A stretch of 64,000 bases of DNA from the NCBI RefSeq assembly GCF_003143855.1, contig NZ_QFRK01000036.1:1-64000 (forward strand), written 5' to 3'. Below, in pieces: positions 23,415 through 32,892 of this stretch. The translations under genes were made by a program, and so were the position numbers. How positions within the stretch are numbered: the first letter of the stretch is position 1; each line of letters begins with the position of its first letter. The DNA is from Streptomyces sp. NWU339. GTDB taxonomy: Bacteria > Actinomycetota > Actinomycetes > Streptomycetales > Streptomycetaceae. Below the pieces are notes generated by a model, which did not search any database, was not told the origin of the DNA, and saw only the letters and a program-made list of their open reading frames with translations.

Positions 23415-25997
23415 TTATGGGTGCCCCAGTACCACCGCGAGGTCGGAGCGGCCGTTGATGCCCAGGGCGCGGTAGGTGTGCGTCAGGTGGAGTTCGACGG
23501 TGCGGACGCCGACCGACAGCTCCTCGGAGATCGCCGTGTTCGACCGGCCCTCCGCCGCCAGCAGGGCGACCCGCAGCTGAGCCGGACTCAGCCGTGCCCG
23601 GTTCGCGGAGGGCTGAGCGGCGAGCCGGGCGGCGACCTCCTCGGTGAGCGGGAACGGCCGGCCCCGTCTGACCGCCTCGTCGAGCAGCTGCCGCGCCTCC
23701 GTCGACCGGCCGGTGTCGAGCAGGGTGGAGGCCAGCGCGACCATCGCCCGCGCGTACAGTCTCCGGGTCGGCATGCCGGCGAGCAGACGTACCGCGGTCC
23801 GTAGATGCCCTAGCGCCGTACGGTCGGGGAGGGCCGGCCCGGCCCAGAGGTGGACGGCGCCGACCGCGCCCGGCGCGCCCCAGGCCCGGGCCGCCGTGAG
23901 GCTCTCGACCACCAGGCGCTCCGCCGCCTGCGGGGCCGCGCAGGCCGCCTCCGCCATGGCGAGATGCGAACGCCAGGGAATGACGGCGGGGTTCACACAG
24001 CCGAGGGGCCGCAGAATCCGGCCGCACTCGCGCAGATGCGCCCTCGCCTCGGAGGTCCGGTCGGTGCGCAGGCACAGGACGCCTCGGGCGAACAGCAGGT
24101 GGGCACGGTCCAGGCCGTGCTCGTCGCGGTCCGACGGGGCCTTTGCCCGGGCCGACCGTGCCAGGATCGACTCCGCCAGGTCCGTCCGTCCGGACTCCAG
24201 GGCGACGACCATCTCCACCGCGGTCAGTCTCGGCAGTGCCCGCGGATGCCAGTGGTGCCTGGGCACCTCGGTGAACGCCTCTGCCAGCCGCTCCCTGGCC
24301 TGCTCCAACTCGCCGGTTCGCAAGGCGAGTTCGGCAAGCCCCAGCAGTGCGTGTCCGGCCACGGGGCTCACCCTGTGCCGTCGTGCCTCGGCCGTGATCC
24401 GCTGCAGTCCGGACCGGGCCAGCGCCACGTCCTCGGTGACGGCGAGCACGCGCGCGGCGAACAGCCGGGGAGTGAACAGCCCGTTTCCCGCCCGGACCAG
24501 CACGGTCCCGGCCAGCCGCCGGGCCTCGCCGATCTTCTGCCCGGCCAGGCAGTGCCGCCAGGCCCGGACCGCGGCCCGGGTCGCGTCGAACTCCGGCGTC
24601 TCCCGGTCGTCCCGAGGGCCGAGGGCCGAGGCGTCCGGCGCCGGCGCCGGTCCGGGCGGGCAGGTTTCCGCGGCCAGCTCGTACAGGCCGCGCAGCGTGC
24701 GCCGCTCCGCCTCCGAGGTGGCCCGCGCCGCCGTCGCGCTGAGCGCCTCCGCCGCGTCGTCCCCGGCGCGCAGCGCCAGCATGTCGGCGGCTAACAGCAG
24801 GGCCCCGGACCGGTCCGGGACGTCGGCCTCCCTCAGGATCCGCCGGAATCCGCGCTCGGCCGCCGCCGGCCGCCGCGACGACTGCGCCTTCGCCAGTTCC
24901 AGCAGTACGTCCGTGCGCAGCCCGCCGGCCGCTCCGTGGTCCAACGACCGTTCGAGGAACACCACCGCCGCGTCGTCGTCGCCGGACCGGCGCGCGGCCA
25001 CGCCCGCCGCGTGGAGCGCGCCGGGCACCCAGGGCTCGTCCAGCGAGGTCCGTGCGGCCAGCCGGCCGAGCACGTCCTGCGGGAGGCCCTCGCGGTGCGC
25101 CAACCGCACGGCACGCTCGTGGAGTTCGCGGCGCCGGTCGCCCTCCAGGAGGCCGAGTGCCCGCTCGGCCACCAGCGGGTCGTACAGTCGGGGCCGCACG
25201 GTGGAGTCGAGCAGGCCGGTGACGGCCGGCTCCGTACGCGCCTGCTCGCCGTCCGGCACGGAGATTTCGGCCAGCTCGCAGACCTGGCGGAACGAGAAGT
25301 GCCCCGCCGCCACCGCGCTCGCCGCGACGAGCGCGGACGCCCGTGCGGACGCCCGCGCCAGTACGGTCCTCAGATGGTGCCGACCCGTCTGGTCGGCGAG
25401 TGCGGCGAATTCGGCGGCGTCGGGGGGCGGGCCGGGCCATCGCCGGAGCGCGGCGCACAGGACCGCCGGATTGCCGCCGGTCGCGGCGGTCGCGGTCGGC
25501 AGGAGCGAGTCGGCTGCCTCCTCGCCGTATGCCCGCACGAGCAGCGTCCGTACGGCGTGCTCGGTCAGCGGGCGCGGCGACAGCTCGTATCCGGGACCGG
25601 CCTGCGCGCCGAGCGGCGCCGGGTCGGAGTCCTCGGAGCCCTCGACGACCACCCACAACGCGGGTCGCGGTTTCGGTCGGCCCGTGGGCGAGGCCCGTTC
25701 CGCCTCCGGTGTGCCCTGGGTGTCGTCGGTGAACAGGGCCGACGGGCCGCTGATCGGGGCGGGTTCGGCCTGCCCGGGTGCCGTGAGGACGTGCAGGCCG
25801 GACTGCCGGGCGAGGGCCGCGCCCTCGGCGAGCAAGGCGCTGCGTCCGGTGCCCGGACGCCCGCGCACGACGACGGTCGCCGTCCCGCCGTTCGCGACCT
25901 GGCGCACGGCCCGCTCCAACGTGGCCAGTTCCTCGGTCCGTTCCAGGAGCCCGTCGGGTGCGCCGGGTGGACCCGGTGGCCGGAGCAGGTGGTTCAC
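23415..25997 (-). CDS. Large LuxR ATPase regulator (LAL family) with TTA codon
   Basis: An 860-residue LAL protein: N-terminal NTPase-like domain, long TPR-like helical middle, C-terminal LuxR helix-turn-helix (LSPAQLRVALLAAEGRSNTAISEELSVG). The P-loop reads GRPGTGRS (46-53): Arg52 replaces the catalytic Lys, and the Walker B strand (LWVVVEGSEDSD) is also off-consensus, so ATP hydrolysis is doubtful. Leu402 is encoded by TTA (complement of 24792-24794), which in Streptomyces makes translation depend on the bldA tRNA. GTG 25997 overlaps the stop of the upstream LAL gene (GTGA), so the two are coupled. Confidence 0.88.
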   Translation of the reverse strand: MNHLLRPPGPPGAPDGLLERTEELATLERAVRQVANGGTATVVVRGRPGTGRSALLAEGAALARQSGLHVLTAPGQAEPAPISGPSALFTDDTQGTPEAERASPTGRPKPRPALWVVVEGSEDSDPAPLGAQAGPGYELSPRPLTEHAVRTLLVRAYGEEAADSLLPTATAATGGNPAVLCAALRRWPGPPPDAAEFAALADQTGRHHLRTVLARASARASALVAASAVAAGHFSFRQVCELAEISVPDGEQARTEPAVTGLLDSTVRPRLYDPLVAERALGLLEGDRRRELHERAVRLAHREGLPQDVLGRLAARTSLDEPWVPGALHAAGVAARRSGDDDAAVVFLERSLDHGAAGGLRTDVLLELAKAQSSRRPAAAERGFRRILREADVPDRSGALLLAADMLALRAGDDAAEALSATAARATSEAERRTLRGLYELAAETCPPGPAPAPDASALGPRDDRETPEFDATRAAVRAWRHCLAGQKIGEARRLAGTVLVRAGNGLFTPRLFAARVLAVTEDVALARSGLQRITAEARRHRVSPVAGHALLGLAELALRTGELEQARERLAEAFTEVPRHHWHPRALPRLTAVEMVVALESGRTDLAESILARSARAKAPSDRDEHGLDRAHLLFARGVLCLRTDRTSEARAHLRECGRILRPLGCVNPAVIPWRSHLAMAEAACAAPQAAERLVVESLTAARAWGAPGAVGAVHLWAGPALPDRTALGHLRTAVRLLAGMPTRRLYARAMVALASTLLDTGRSTEARQLLDEAVRRGRPFPLTEEVAARLAAQPSANRARLSPAQLRVALLAAEGRSNTAISEELSVGVRTVELHLTHTYRALGINGRSDLAVVLGHP

Positions 25998-28663
25998 CGT
26001 GTCTGGCCGAGCGCTCGTGCCTGGGCAGGCCGCGGTCCGTGCGCCGGGAACCACTTCGCGAGGCCGGCCCGCCCGGGGACGCCGAGCTTCCGGTACACGT
26101 TCGTCAGGTGGTACTCGACCGTGCGTACCGTCAGACACAGGGCGTCCGCGATCGCCCGGTTCGACTTCCCGGACGCCGCCATTTCCGCCACGGGACGTTC
26201 GGCATGGCTGAGCGCCGCCAGGGTGTTCCGGCCCTCCACCGAGCGGAGCGCGCAGCGTGCCTGTTCGGCGACGGAGGTCAGGCCGCACCGCACGGCGATC
26301 GCCAGTGCCGCGCGCAGACGGGAGTGCGCACCCCGGTCCGACCGGAGCAGCAGGGCCTTGCCGAGGCGGAGTTCGGCGAGGGCCTGGGACTGCCGGTCGG
26401 AGCTTTGGGCCAGGACCCGGGCGCTCTCGGTGAGCAGTTCGACGCAGCCGGCCGGGTCGGCGGACACGCCCCGGGCCAGCAGACTCAGCCCCGTGCTGCG
26501 GGCCGTCGGCCATTGCTCGGCCAACTGCCGACCGAACTCGGCCCGTTGGACGGCGGCGCCCGGTCGGCCCAGTCGCATGAGCAATTCGGTGCTGTGCACC
26601 CACCAGAGGGTGAACACCGGGTTGCCCACGCCGGCGGCGGCGAGACTCGCCCCGCACCGCTCGAGCAGACGCAGGGCCTGCTCGGGCCGGCCGCGGTCAC
26701 GCTCGACCAGGGCCAGGGCCGTCAGATGGTGGTGGTACTCCCAGACGCAGTCGTCGAGCCGGCGGCCGTCGAGCCGGAGCAGTACCTCCTGTGCCCGGTC
26801 GAGGTCGCCCCGGGCGACCAGGGCGCGGGCGAGGGCGATCGACGCCAGCCGGCTCCGCCCCGATGCGCCCTCTCCCTCGGAGAGACGGGACGCGGCCGAC
26901 GCCGCCTCGGCGGCCTCGGCCGCCTGGCCCGATTCGAGCAGCACCAGGGCCCGCGCCGAGGCGGCGTGGCACTCGGCCCACATCTCCTCGCGCTCGGCGC
27001 TGTCGGCGACGGTCCGCTGCAACTGGTCGAGCGCGGTCGCGGTGTCGTCGGCCAGCGCGAGGACCTGCGCTGCGGCGACCCTGGCCCAGGCGGTGTGCGG
27101 CCGCCCGGACCAGAGGACCTGACGGGCGTCGGCGACCGCCGTCTCCCGCGCCTCCGGCTCGGAGGCGGTCAGCGCGGTGCGCAGCGCGCGGACGGCGAGG
27201 GCCATGCGCTCGGTGGGGCGGTCGGTGAAGACCGGGACGGTGGAGGAGGTGGGCGAGGCGGGCGAGGTGAGGGCGGCAGGGATCGCGGGGACCGGAGAAA
27301 CCGCAGAGGCCGTGGGGACGGCGAGGGCGGGGGCCGGAGCCCGTTGTGCCCGCCCGGTCGGCGGGCCGTCCTGACGGCCGGGGCCCAGCTCGCGCAGCAG
27401 CGCGTCGAGCGCGGCGGGAGTGTCGGGGGAGGCGTGCACCATGAGGGAGGTGAGCAGGAGCAGGTCGGCGGCGTGGGCCCGGACCAGTGGATCGTCCGTG
27501 CCGGGGGGTGTCCCGGCGAGGTGAACGAGGTGTTCCCGGGCGGCCAGGGGATCGATGTCGACCAGCGCGGTGGCGAGGTCGATGCGGACGGCGGCATCGT
27601 CGGCGTCGGCGGCGTGGAGCCGCGTCAGGTAGGACACCGCGGCAGCCGGGCGGTCGTGCCGGGCGGCTGCCGCCGCCTCCTTGAGGACGGCACGCATCCA
27701 GGAGCGGTCCAGCGTGCTCTGCTCGAGCAACAGGTCGGCCACCTGCTCGGCCGGTTTGGCCGCGTCGTTGAGGATCTCGGCGGCCTGGGCGCGCATGCGC
27801 TCCCGCTCGGCCTCGGGCAGGGTGTCCAGCAGCGAGGGGATGCCGTGGGCCGGTAGGGGCCCGGGGAGCAGGCCGCGGGCCTCGGCCCCCTCCAGGAGCC
27901 GGCCCGTCGCTTTGGACGGGAGACCGGCCAGGGCGCCGACGAGGTCCGGGTCGGTGCTGCCGAGTGCCGCCGCCGCCCGGGCGACCTCGAGCAACCGGGG
28001 TTCGCGCCGGGCGAGTTCGGCCAGGTCTTCGGCGGCCGGCCGGGCGGTGTCGGCGGGCCGGAGACCCGCGGCGTCGACGACCGTGCAGTAGTCCCGCGTC
28101 GCCAGTTCGTGGAACGCCGCCGCGGCGGGCCCCGGCAGTCCGAGGGGCAGGTGCAGCAGGACGGTCAGCGGCTGCCGGTAGGTGGCGCGCATCAGCTGGT
28201 CGATGAAGCGGAGCGTGCCCTCGTCGCACCACTGCGCATCGCCGATGGCGAGGACGAGTGGTCCGCGTGCCAGCAGCCCGCAGACCAACGAGTGGGTCGC
28301 GTAACAGATTTCGTGACCCGGCGGCGAGGTGCCGAGCAGGCGTCGCAGCACGGCGTGCTCCGTGCCGGCCGCTTCACGCCGGCAGCCCACGCGCCGTACA
28401 TTCGCCTCGCGTCCGTACGTGACGCTGACATGGCGGGCGATCGCGTCCACCGAGCCACGGGCGGGGGAGCCCAGCATCACCACGCAGCGTGCGCCGCGGT
28501 GTTCGCCACGGACCGGGCAGGCGGACGGCCCGCGTGGCGTGGCGGCCGGCACGGCGGCGGTTCCCGTTCTGAGCGGGTGGGAGCGGGAGGCAGAGAACGA
28601 GGGAACCGAAGGCACCGAGGGAACCGGATGCTCCGGCTCTGATCGTCTCGCACTCATAATCAT
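25994..28663 (-). CDS. Large LuxR regulator (LAL family) with ruined P-loop
   Basis: An 889-residue LAL-type protein. The N-terminus is unusual: about 55 residues rich in Pro, Ser and Val, with PSVPSVPS repeats, then VVMLGSPARGSVD where a Walker A should be, with no Lys. A Walker B-like strand (LVLAIGDAQWCDE) remains. A TPR-like middle contains a low-complexity linker (AVSPVPAIPAALTSPASP). The C-terminal helix-turn-helix is intact (AERPVAEMAASGKSNRAIADALCLTVR). The ATG at 28663 lacks a clear ribosome site and lies in an A/T-rich patch shared with the divergent LAL gene; ATG 28657 is possible. Confidence 0.8.
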   Translation of the reverse strand: MIMSARRSEPEHPVPSVPSVPSFSASRSHPLRTGTAAVPAATPRGPSACPVRGEHRGARCVVMLGSPARGSVDAIARHVSVTYGREANVRRVGCRREAAGTEHAVLRRLLGTSPPGHEICYATHSLVCGLLARGPLVLAIGDAQWCDEGTLRFIDQLMRATYRQPLTVLLHLPLGLPGPAAAAFHELATRDYCTVVDAAGLRPADTARPAAEDLAELARREPRLLEVARAAAALGSTDPDLVGALAGLPSKATGRLLEGAEARGLLPGPLPAHGIPSLLDTLPEAERERMRAQAAEILNDAAKPAEQVADLLLEQSTLDRSWMRAVLKEAAAAARHDRPAAAVSYLTRLHAADADDAAVRIDLATALVDIDPLAAREHLVHLAGTPPGTDDPLVRAHAADLLLLTSLMVHASPDTPAALDALLRELGPGRQDGPPTGRAQRAPAPALAVPTASAVSPVPAIPAALTSPASPTSSTVPVFTDRPTERMALAVRALRTALTASEPEARETAVADARQVLWSGRPHTAWARVAAAQVLALADDTATALDQLQRTVADSAEREEMWAECHAASARALVLLESGQAAEAAEAASAASRLSEGEGASGRSRLASIALARALVARGDLDRAQEVLLRLDGRRLDDCVWEYHHHLTALALVERDRGRPEQALRLLERCGASLAAAGVGNPVFTLWWVHSTELLMRLGRPGAAVQRAEFGRQLAEQWPTARSTGLSLLARGVSADPAGCVELLTESARVLAQSSDRQSQALAELRLGKALLLRSDRGAHSRLRAALAIAVRCGLTSVAEQARCALRSVEGRNTLAALSHAERPVAEMAASGKSNRAIADALCLTVRTVEYHLTNVYRKLGVPGRAGLAKWFPAHGPRPAQARALGQTR

Positions 28664-28788
28664 TACGATATGACAGTGCTGTGACTTTTTGTTGATGGCG
28701 CCGGGCCTTCGTGTCCAGGCGGCTCGCCGGGGTCAACCGGCCCGGAACGGCCCGTGCTTGACCGGCTCCGCTGATGAAGGGAGGCTCC

Positions 28789-31626
28789 GTGCGGCTCCTG
28801 GAGCGGACGAAAAATCTCGACACGGTCCGATGTGCGATGAACGGTGTGCAAACCGGCGACACCGTGCTCATGGCGGTCACCGGAACTCCGGGCATGGGAC
28901 GTTCGGCCTTCCTCGACGCGGTCGCGGTCCACGCGGAACAGCACGGCTTCGTCGTACGGCGAGCCCGAGGCAGCCGACTGGAACAGGGCCTGCCCCTCGG
29001 CCACCCCGGTCCGGCCCGCCCGGAAGCCACCGGCCGCCCGGTCGCACTGCTCGTCGACGACCTGCAGCGGGCGGGGGAGCCGACCCTGACCCGGCTGACC
29101 GCGTTGCTCGCCGAGCCGGGGCCGGGCCCGCTGCTCATGGCGGTCTCCGTGTGCGAGGGCGAGTTCGCCACCGAGATGCCGGGAGTGCAGGAGATCCTGT
29201 CGGCCGCCGACCGGGTGATCCGGATGGGGCCGCTCGGCACGGAGGGAGTACGTGCCCTGCTCGGGGAACGCGGCATCGTGCTCGCCGACGACCAGGTCCA
29301 CGCCTGGACCCACGCCACCGGCGGCAACCCGACGCTGATCATCTCCCTGCTGGAGCGGCTAGAGCGGCTGGAGCGTGCGGGCCGCGGTGCCTCCGCATGC
29401 CTGCTCGACATCGCCCGTGCCCAGCCCGCGCCCTGGAGCCTGCGGTCCCGCGTGGCCGCGGCCCTGACCGGTCACCCGGAGTCCGTCGGCCGGTTCGCCG
29501 CCTGCGCGGCGCTCCTCGGCGGAGAGACCGAGACGCACGTCCTCGCCCGTCTGGCGGATCTGGACCCGGTCGAAGGGGACGCGGCGGCCAGGGCGCTGAT
29601 CAGACTCGGCTGGGCCGCCGACCGCTGGACACCGCCCGTACTGTGGGACTGCGTACGGGAGGCCGCCGAGGAGGGGATCTCGCTCACCGACCGCGACCGG
29701 CTGCACCGCCGGGCGGCCGAACTGCTCCATGCCTCGGGCGCACCGGCCGAGCGGGTCGTCCCCCATTTCATGGAGGTCGGTCCCGGTGACTGGACCGAGG
29801 CCGCACAGGTGATGCGGGAGACCGCCCGCGAGGTGTGGCGCGGTGGCGACGACGCGCTCGCGATCCGCTGTCTGCGCCGAGCCCTGCGCGAGTTCCCGTC
29901 CTACAGCCCTCAGCGCGGCGACCTGCTGGCCGCCCTCGCCGACGTGGAACGGAACGCCGACACCTCCGCGATGCTGCGCCACGTCGGCCAGGCGCTTCCC
30001 CTGCTGGACGCGGTCCCGGAACGCGCCGCGGTCGTGGCCCGTGTGCCGCTCACGCTGTTCCTCTCCGCCCCGCACGCGGCGTCGGAGATGCTGGAACAAG
30101 CCGGGGTGGGGCGCACGGAGCCGATGGTGCCGACGGCCGGCCCGATGGCATGGGCCGCCCCGAAGGCGTCGGAGACATCGGAGGCATCAGGGATATCAGA
30201 GGCATCGGAGGCGTCGGAGCTCGGGCTGCGGCTGGAGGCCCGCGTACGGCTGTCGCGGCTGGGGGACCCGGCGGCCCAGGCCGCCGCCGTCCAACGGCTG
30301 CGAGCCCTCGATCCCGAACGGGTCCTCGACCCCGGACCGGTTCCCGGTCCCGGCACCGCGGCCCGGCGGGAACTCATGGCGGTCCTCGTCTTCGCGGGCG
30401 TCCTCGGCGGCCGGCTGCCCGCCACCGAGGTCGCCGCCCGCACGCGGTGGCTGCTGGAGCACGAACCGGCGTCGGCCGCCTCGGAGTACACCGCGTCCGC
30501 ACTGACGATCGCCTCCGCGGCCGTCGCGGAGGCGAGTGAACCGGCGCGCTGCTGGCTGGACACGGCGCTCGAGACGGCACGGCAGCGCGACGACCGGCGG
30601 CTGCGCACGGCCGTGCTGAGCTGGCGCGCGCTCACCGCCGTGCACGCCGGCCGGCCCGCCGACGCCTGGGCGGACGCGCGGGAGGCCTGCGCGACGGCTC
30701 CCGACCCGGCGCGGGACCCGGCGGGGGACTCGTTGGGGGACCACGACTGGCTGACGGTGCTCAGCCTGACGTCCGTGGCGGTCGAGACGGGTGACACCTG
30801 GCTGGCGGAGCGGCTGCGGGACCGGCTGGCCCAGGGGCAGGGCGCCGGGCAACCGGTGTGCGGGCTCGCCCTGCGGGTGCTGCAGATCCCGCTGACCGCG
30901 GAGCGTGAACTGCCCGCCCTCGCAGCCGATGTGCGGGACGCCGCCCGCCGCGCAGAGGCGGCGGGCTGGTGCAACCGGACCCTGTTCCCGGTCGACGTGT
31001 GGCGCGCGCCGCTGCTGCTCCGCCTCGGCGACCCGGAGGCCGCGCTCCGACTCCTCGCCCGCGCCTGTGAACGGGCACGGCGCTTCGGCGCACCGGCCGC
31101 ACTCGGCCGGACCCTGCGCATGTGGGGCACCGTGGTGCGCGGCCGCTACGCCCTGTCCCTGCTCGCCGAGTCCGTCGCCGTGCTCAGGGAGAGCTCCAAC
31201 CACCTGGAGCTGGGGCGGTCGTTGACGGCGTACGGCAACCGGCTGCGGGCCGCCGGACGGCCGGGCTCCGACGAGATCCTCGCCGAGGCGGACCGGATCG
31301 CCGAGGCGACGGGCGAGGCGGTGCTGCGGCGCTGGAACGCCTCGCAGCCGCCGTCCCCGCACGGTGCGCCGCCGTGCGGAGGCGTACCGGTGGCCGGCGG
31401 GCTGCTCAGCGACACCGAGCGGCGGGTCGCCTCCCTGGTGGCCCTGGGTCACACCAACCAGGACGCCGCCGAGGCGCTCGGAGTCACCCGGCGGGCCGTG
31501 GAGAAGAGCCTCACCAGGCTGTACCACCGGCTGGACGTGGACGGCAGGGCCGGGCTGGTTCCGGTGGTGCGCCGCATGGCCGGAAGGGCGGTATTCGGTT
31601 CGGGCGTGCTCGCCGAGCGACTGTGA
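28789..31626 (+). CDS. Large LuxR ATPase regulator (LAL family)
   Basis: A 945-residue LAL protein, divergent from the previous pair. The P-loop is GTPGMGRS (32-39) with Arg38 in place of Lys; a Walker B-like LLVDDLQRAG follows. At about 465-480 there is a Ser/Glu/Ala repeat (SEASGISEASEASE) encoded by a small DNA repeat. The C-terminal helix-turn-helix is LSDTERRVASLVALGHTNQDAAEALGV. GTG 28789 follows AAGGGAGG at the proper distance; ATG 28774, in the same frame, lies in front of that site. The target genes are unknown. Confidence 0.85.
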   Translation: MRLLERTKNLDTVRCAMNGVQTGDTVLMAVTGTPGMGRSAFLDAVAVHAEQHGFVVRRARGSRLEQGLPLGHPGPARPEATGRPVALLVDDLQRAGEPTLTRLTALLAEPGPGPLLMAVSVCEGEFATEMPGVQEILSAADRVIRMGPLGTEGVRALLGERGIVLADDQVHAWTHATGGNPTLIISLLERLERLERAGRGASACLLDIARAQPAPWSLRSRVAAALTGHPESVGRFAACAALLGGETETHVLARLADLDPVEGDAAARALIRLGWAADRWTPPVLWDCVREAAEEGISLTDRDRLHRRAAELLHASGAPAERVVPHFMEVGPGDWTEAAQVMRETAREVWRGGDDALAIRCLRRALREFPSYSPQRGDLLAALADVERNADTSAMLRHVGQALPLLDAVPERAAVVARVPLTLFLSAPHAASEMLEQAGVGRTEPMVPTAGPMAWAAPKASETSEASGISEASEASELGLRLEARVRLSRLGDPAAQAAAVQRLRALDPERVLDPGPVPGPGTAARRELMAVLVFAGVLGGRLPATEVAARTRWLLEHEPASAASEYTASALTIASAAVAEASEPARCWLDTALETARQRDDRRLRTAVLSWRALTAVHAGRPADAWADAREACATAPDPARDPAGDSLGDHDWLTVLSLTSVAVETGDTWLAERLRDRLAQGQGAGQPVCGLALRVLQIPLTAERELPALAADVRDAARRAEAAGWCNRTLFPVDVWRAPLLLRLGDPEAALRLLARACERARRFGAPAALGRTLRMWGTVVRGRYALSLLAESVAVLRESSNHLELGRSLTAYGNRLRAAGRPGSDEILAEADRIAEATGEAVLRRWNASQPPSPHGAPPCGGVPVAGGLLSDTERRVASLVALGHTNQDAAEALGVTRRAVEKSLTRLYHRLDVDGRAGLVPVVRRMAGRAVFGSGVLAERL

Positions 31627-31995
31627 CCTGGTAGCCGGGGTGCCGGCGTGGGTAGGGATGCCGGGGTGAGGGCCGGTGCCGGGACCGGTGACCGGGGGTG
31701 GTGCCCGATCGGTGCACCGAACGGGCTACTCACCGGTAAGCCGGATTGGTCCCGTCCGGCAATGGAAAATGTGGGTGAAAATGCCGGTAATTCGTGGATG
31801 ACCGGAGGTTGCCGAGCGGTGTCGGGGCCGTTTCCCGCTGCTTCCCGGGGCCCGCCGCGACGGTCTCTCCGAACCCGCGGGACGGCGACCACAGTCTTTC
31901 GCGGGGGTTCCGGATTCCATTGCACGTCAACACCTGTGCTCCGTAGACTGGCTCGCGGCCAGTGAAAGATTCGAGAGAGGGAGGGAAAGGCTTAC
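31627..31995. other. Intergenic region upstream of the PAS-LuxR gene
   Basis: A 369-bp stretch. The first 100 bp are low-complexity G/T-rich (GCCGGGGTG-like words repeated). 31740-31800 is relatively A/T-rich (GGAAAATGTGGGTGAAAATG) and may hold the promoter. No gene is evident. Confidence 0.5.
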
Positions 31996-32844
31996 ATGGC
32001 CTACGCAAAGACAAAGATCAGTACGGTGGACGGGCTTCTTCGGGCGGCGGAGGTGCATGCCACCCTGCCCGGGAAAAGTCCGTTTTCTGCCGAAACGCTG
32101 CATGAAATAGATTCTTCGCTGTTCGACGCGGAAATCGGGAGCGAGAAGTACCGTGAGGCGTTCCTTTCGCTTTTCGAGCGCTCCGGAATCGCTCTCGCCA
32201 TTCTCGACCTGAATCTGCGGGTGCGTTCCGTCAACAGCCCCGTGATGCCCCGGTGCGCCCAGCGGGCGGACGAGCTGCGCGGCCGTGAATTCGTGGAGTT
32301 CCTGCACCCGAGTGTGCGGCAGTACGTGCTGCGTGAGTTCGGCCGGCTCGTGCAGGGACACCGGACTCGTCTCGTCGGCCACTCCGTCGTCCTGTCCGTC
32401 TACGGCAACACCGTCTCCGGCAAGATCACCGCGTTCCCGGTGACCGACGGCGCGGGCCGGGTCGAGATGATCGTGGTGCAGTTCACGCCGGAGGAAACGC
32501 TCGTCGACCGCGAGGCGTACGACGGCTCGCAATGGAAGCTGGCCCCGCTCAGCGCGAAGGTCCTGGAGGGCGTGGCGGCGGGTGATCCGACCGTACGTCT
32601 GGCGGCCAAGCTGTTCCTCAGCCGGCAGGGCATCGAGTACCACGTCGGCATGCTGCTGCGGCAGTTCCAGGTGCCCAACCGGACGGCACTGGCGGCGAAG
32701 GCGTACTCGATGGGCATGTTCAGCATCGGCAGCTGGCCGCCGAGGGTGCTCCCCGACTACATCCGCTCGGACCAGCAGGGAGCGGAGAGCGGATGGGGCG
32801 AGACGCGCGCACGATCGCGGCAGCGCCAGACCTCAGGACGCTGA
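31996..32844 (+). CDS. PAS-LuxR regulator
   Basis: A 282-residue regulator with a PAS fold at about 50-165 (GIALAILDLNLRVRSVNSPV...GREFVEFLHPSVRQ) and a LuxR-like DNA-binding C-terminus at about 175-255 (LAPLSAKVLEGVAAGDPTVRLAAKLFLS). The layout recalls PimM/AmphRIV-type activators of polyene clusters, but this protein is longer, with an extra N-terminal 45 residues and a charged tail. GGGAGGGAAAGG precedes the ATG. No polyketide gene is present, so its regulon must lie elsewhere. The orphan response regulator follows 48 bp later and may be cotranscribed. Confidence 0.82.
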   Translation: MAYAKTKISTVDGLLRAAEVHATLPGKSPFSAETLHEIDSSLFDAEIGSEKYREAFLSLFERSGIALAILDLNLRVRSVNSPVMPRCAQRADELRGREFVEFLHPSVRQYVLREFGRLVQGHRTRLVGHSVVLSVYGNTVSGKITAFPVTDGAGRVEMIVVQFTPEETLVDREAYDGSQWKLAPLSAKVLEGVAAGDPTVRLAAKLFLSRQGIEYHVGMLLRQFQVPNRTALAAKAYSMGMFSIGSWPPRVLPDYIRSDQQGAESGWGETRARSRQRQTSGR

Positions 32845-32892
32845 ACCCTCAGAACGCCGAGCACGCCAGAACCACGCCAGAACGAGGACGAT

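Noticed and set aside
24936..27856. Long plus-strand frames opposite the LAL genes
   Set aside because: Biased Arg/Gly/Ala composition and better coding signal on the minus strand.
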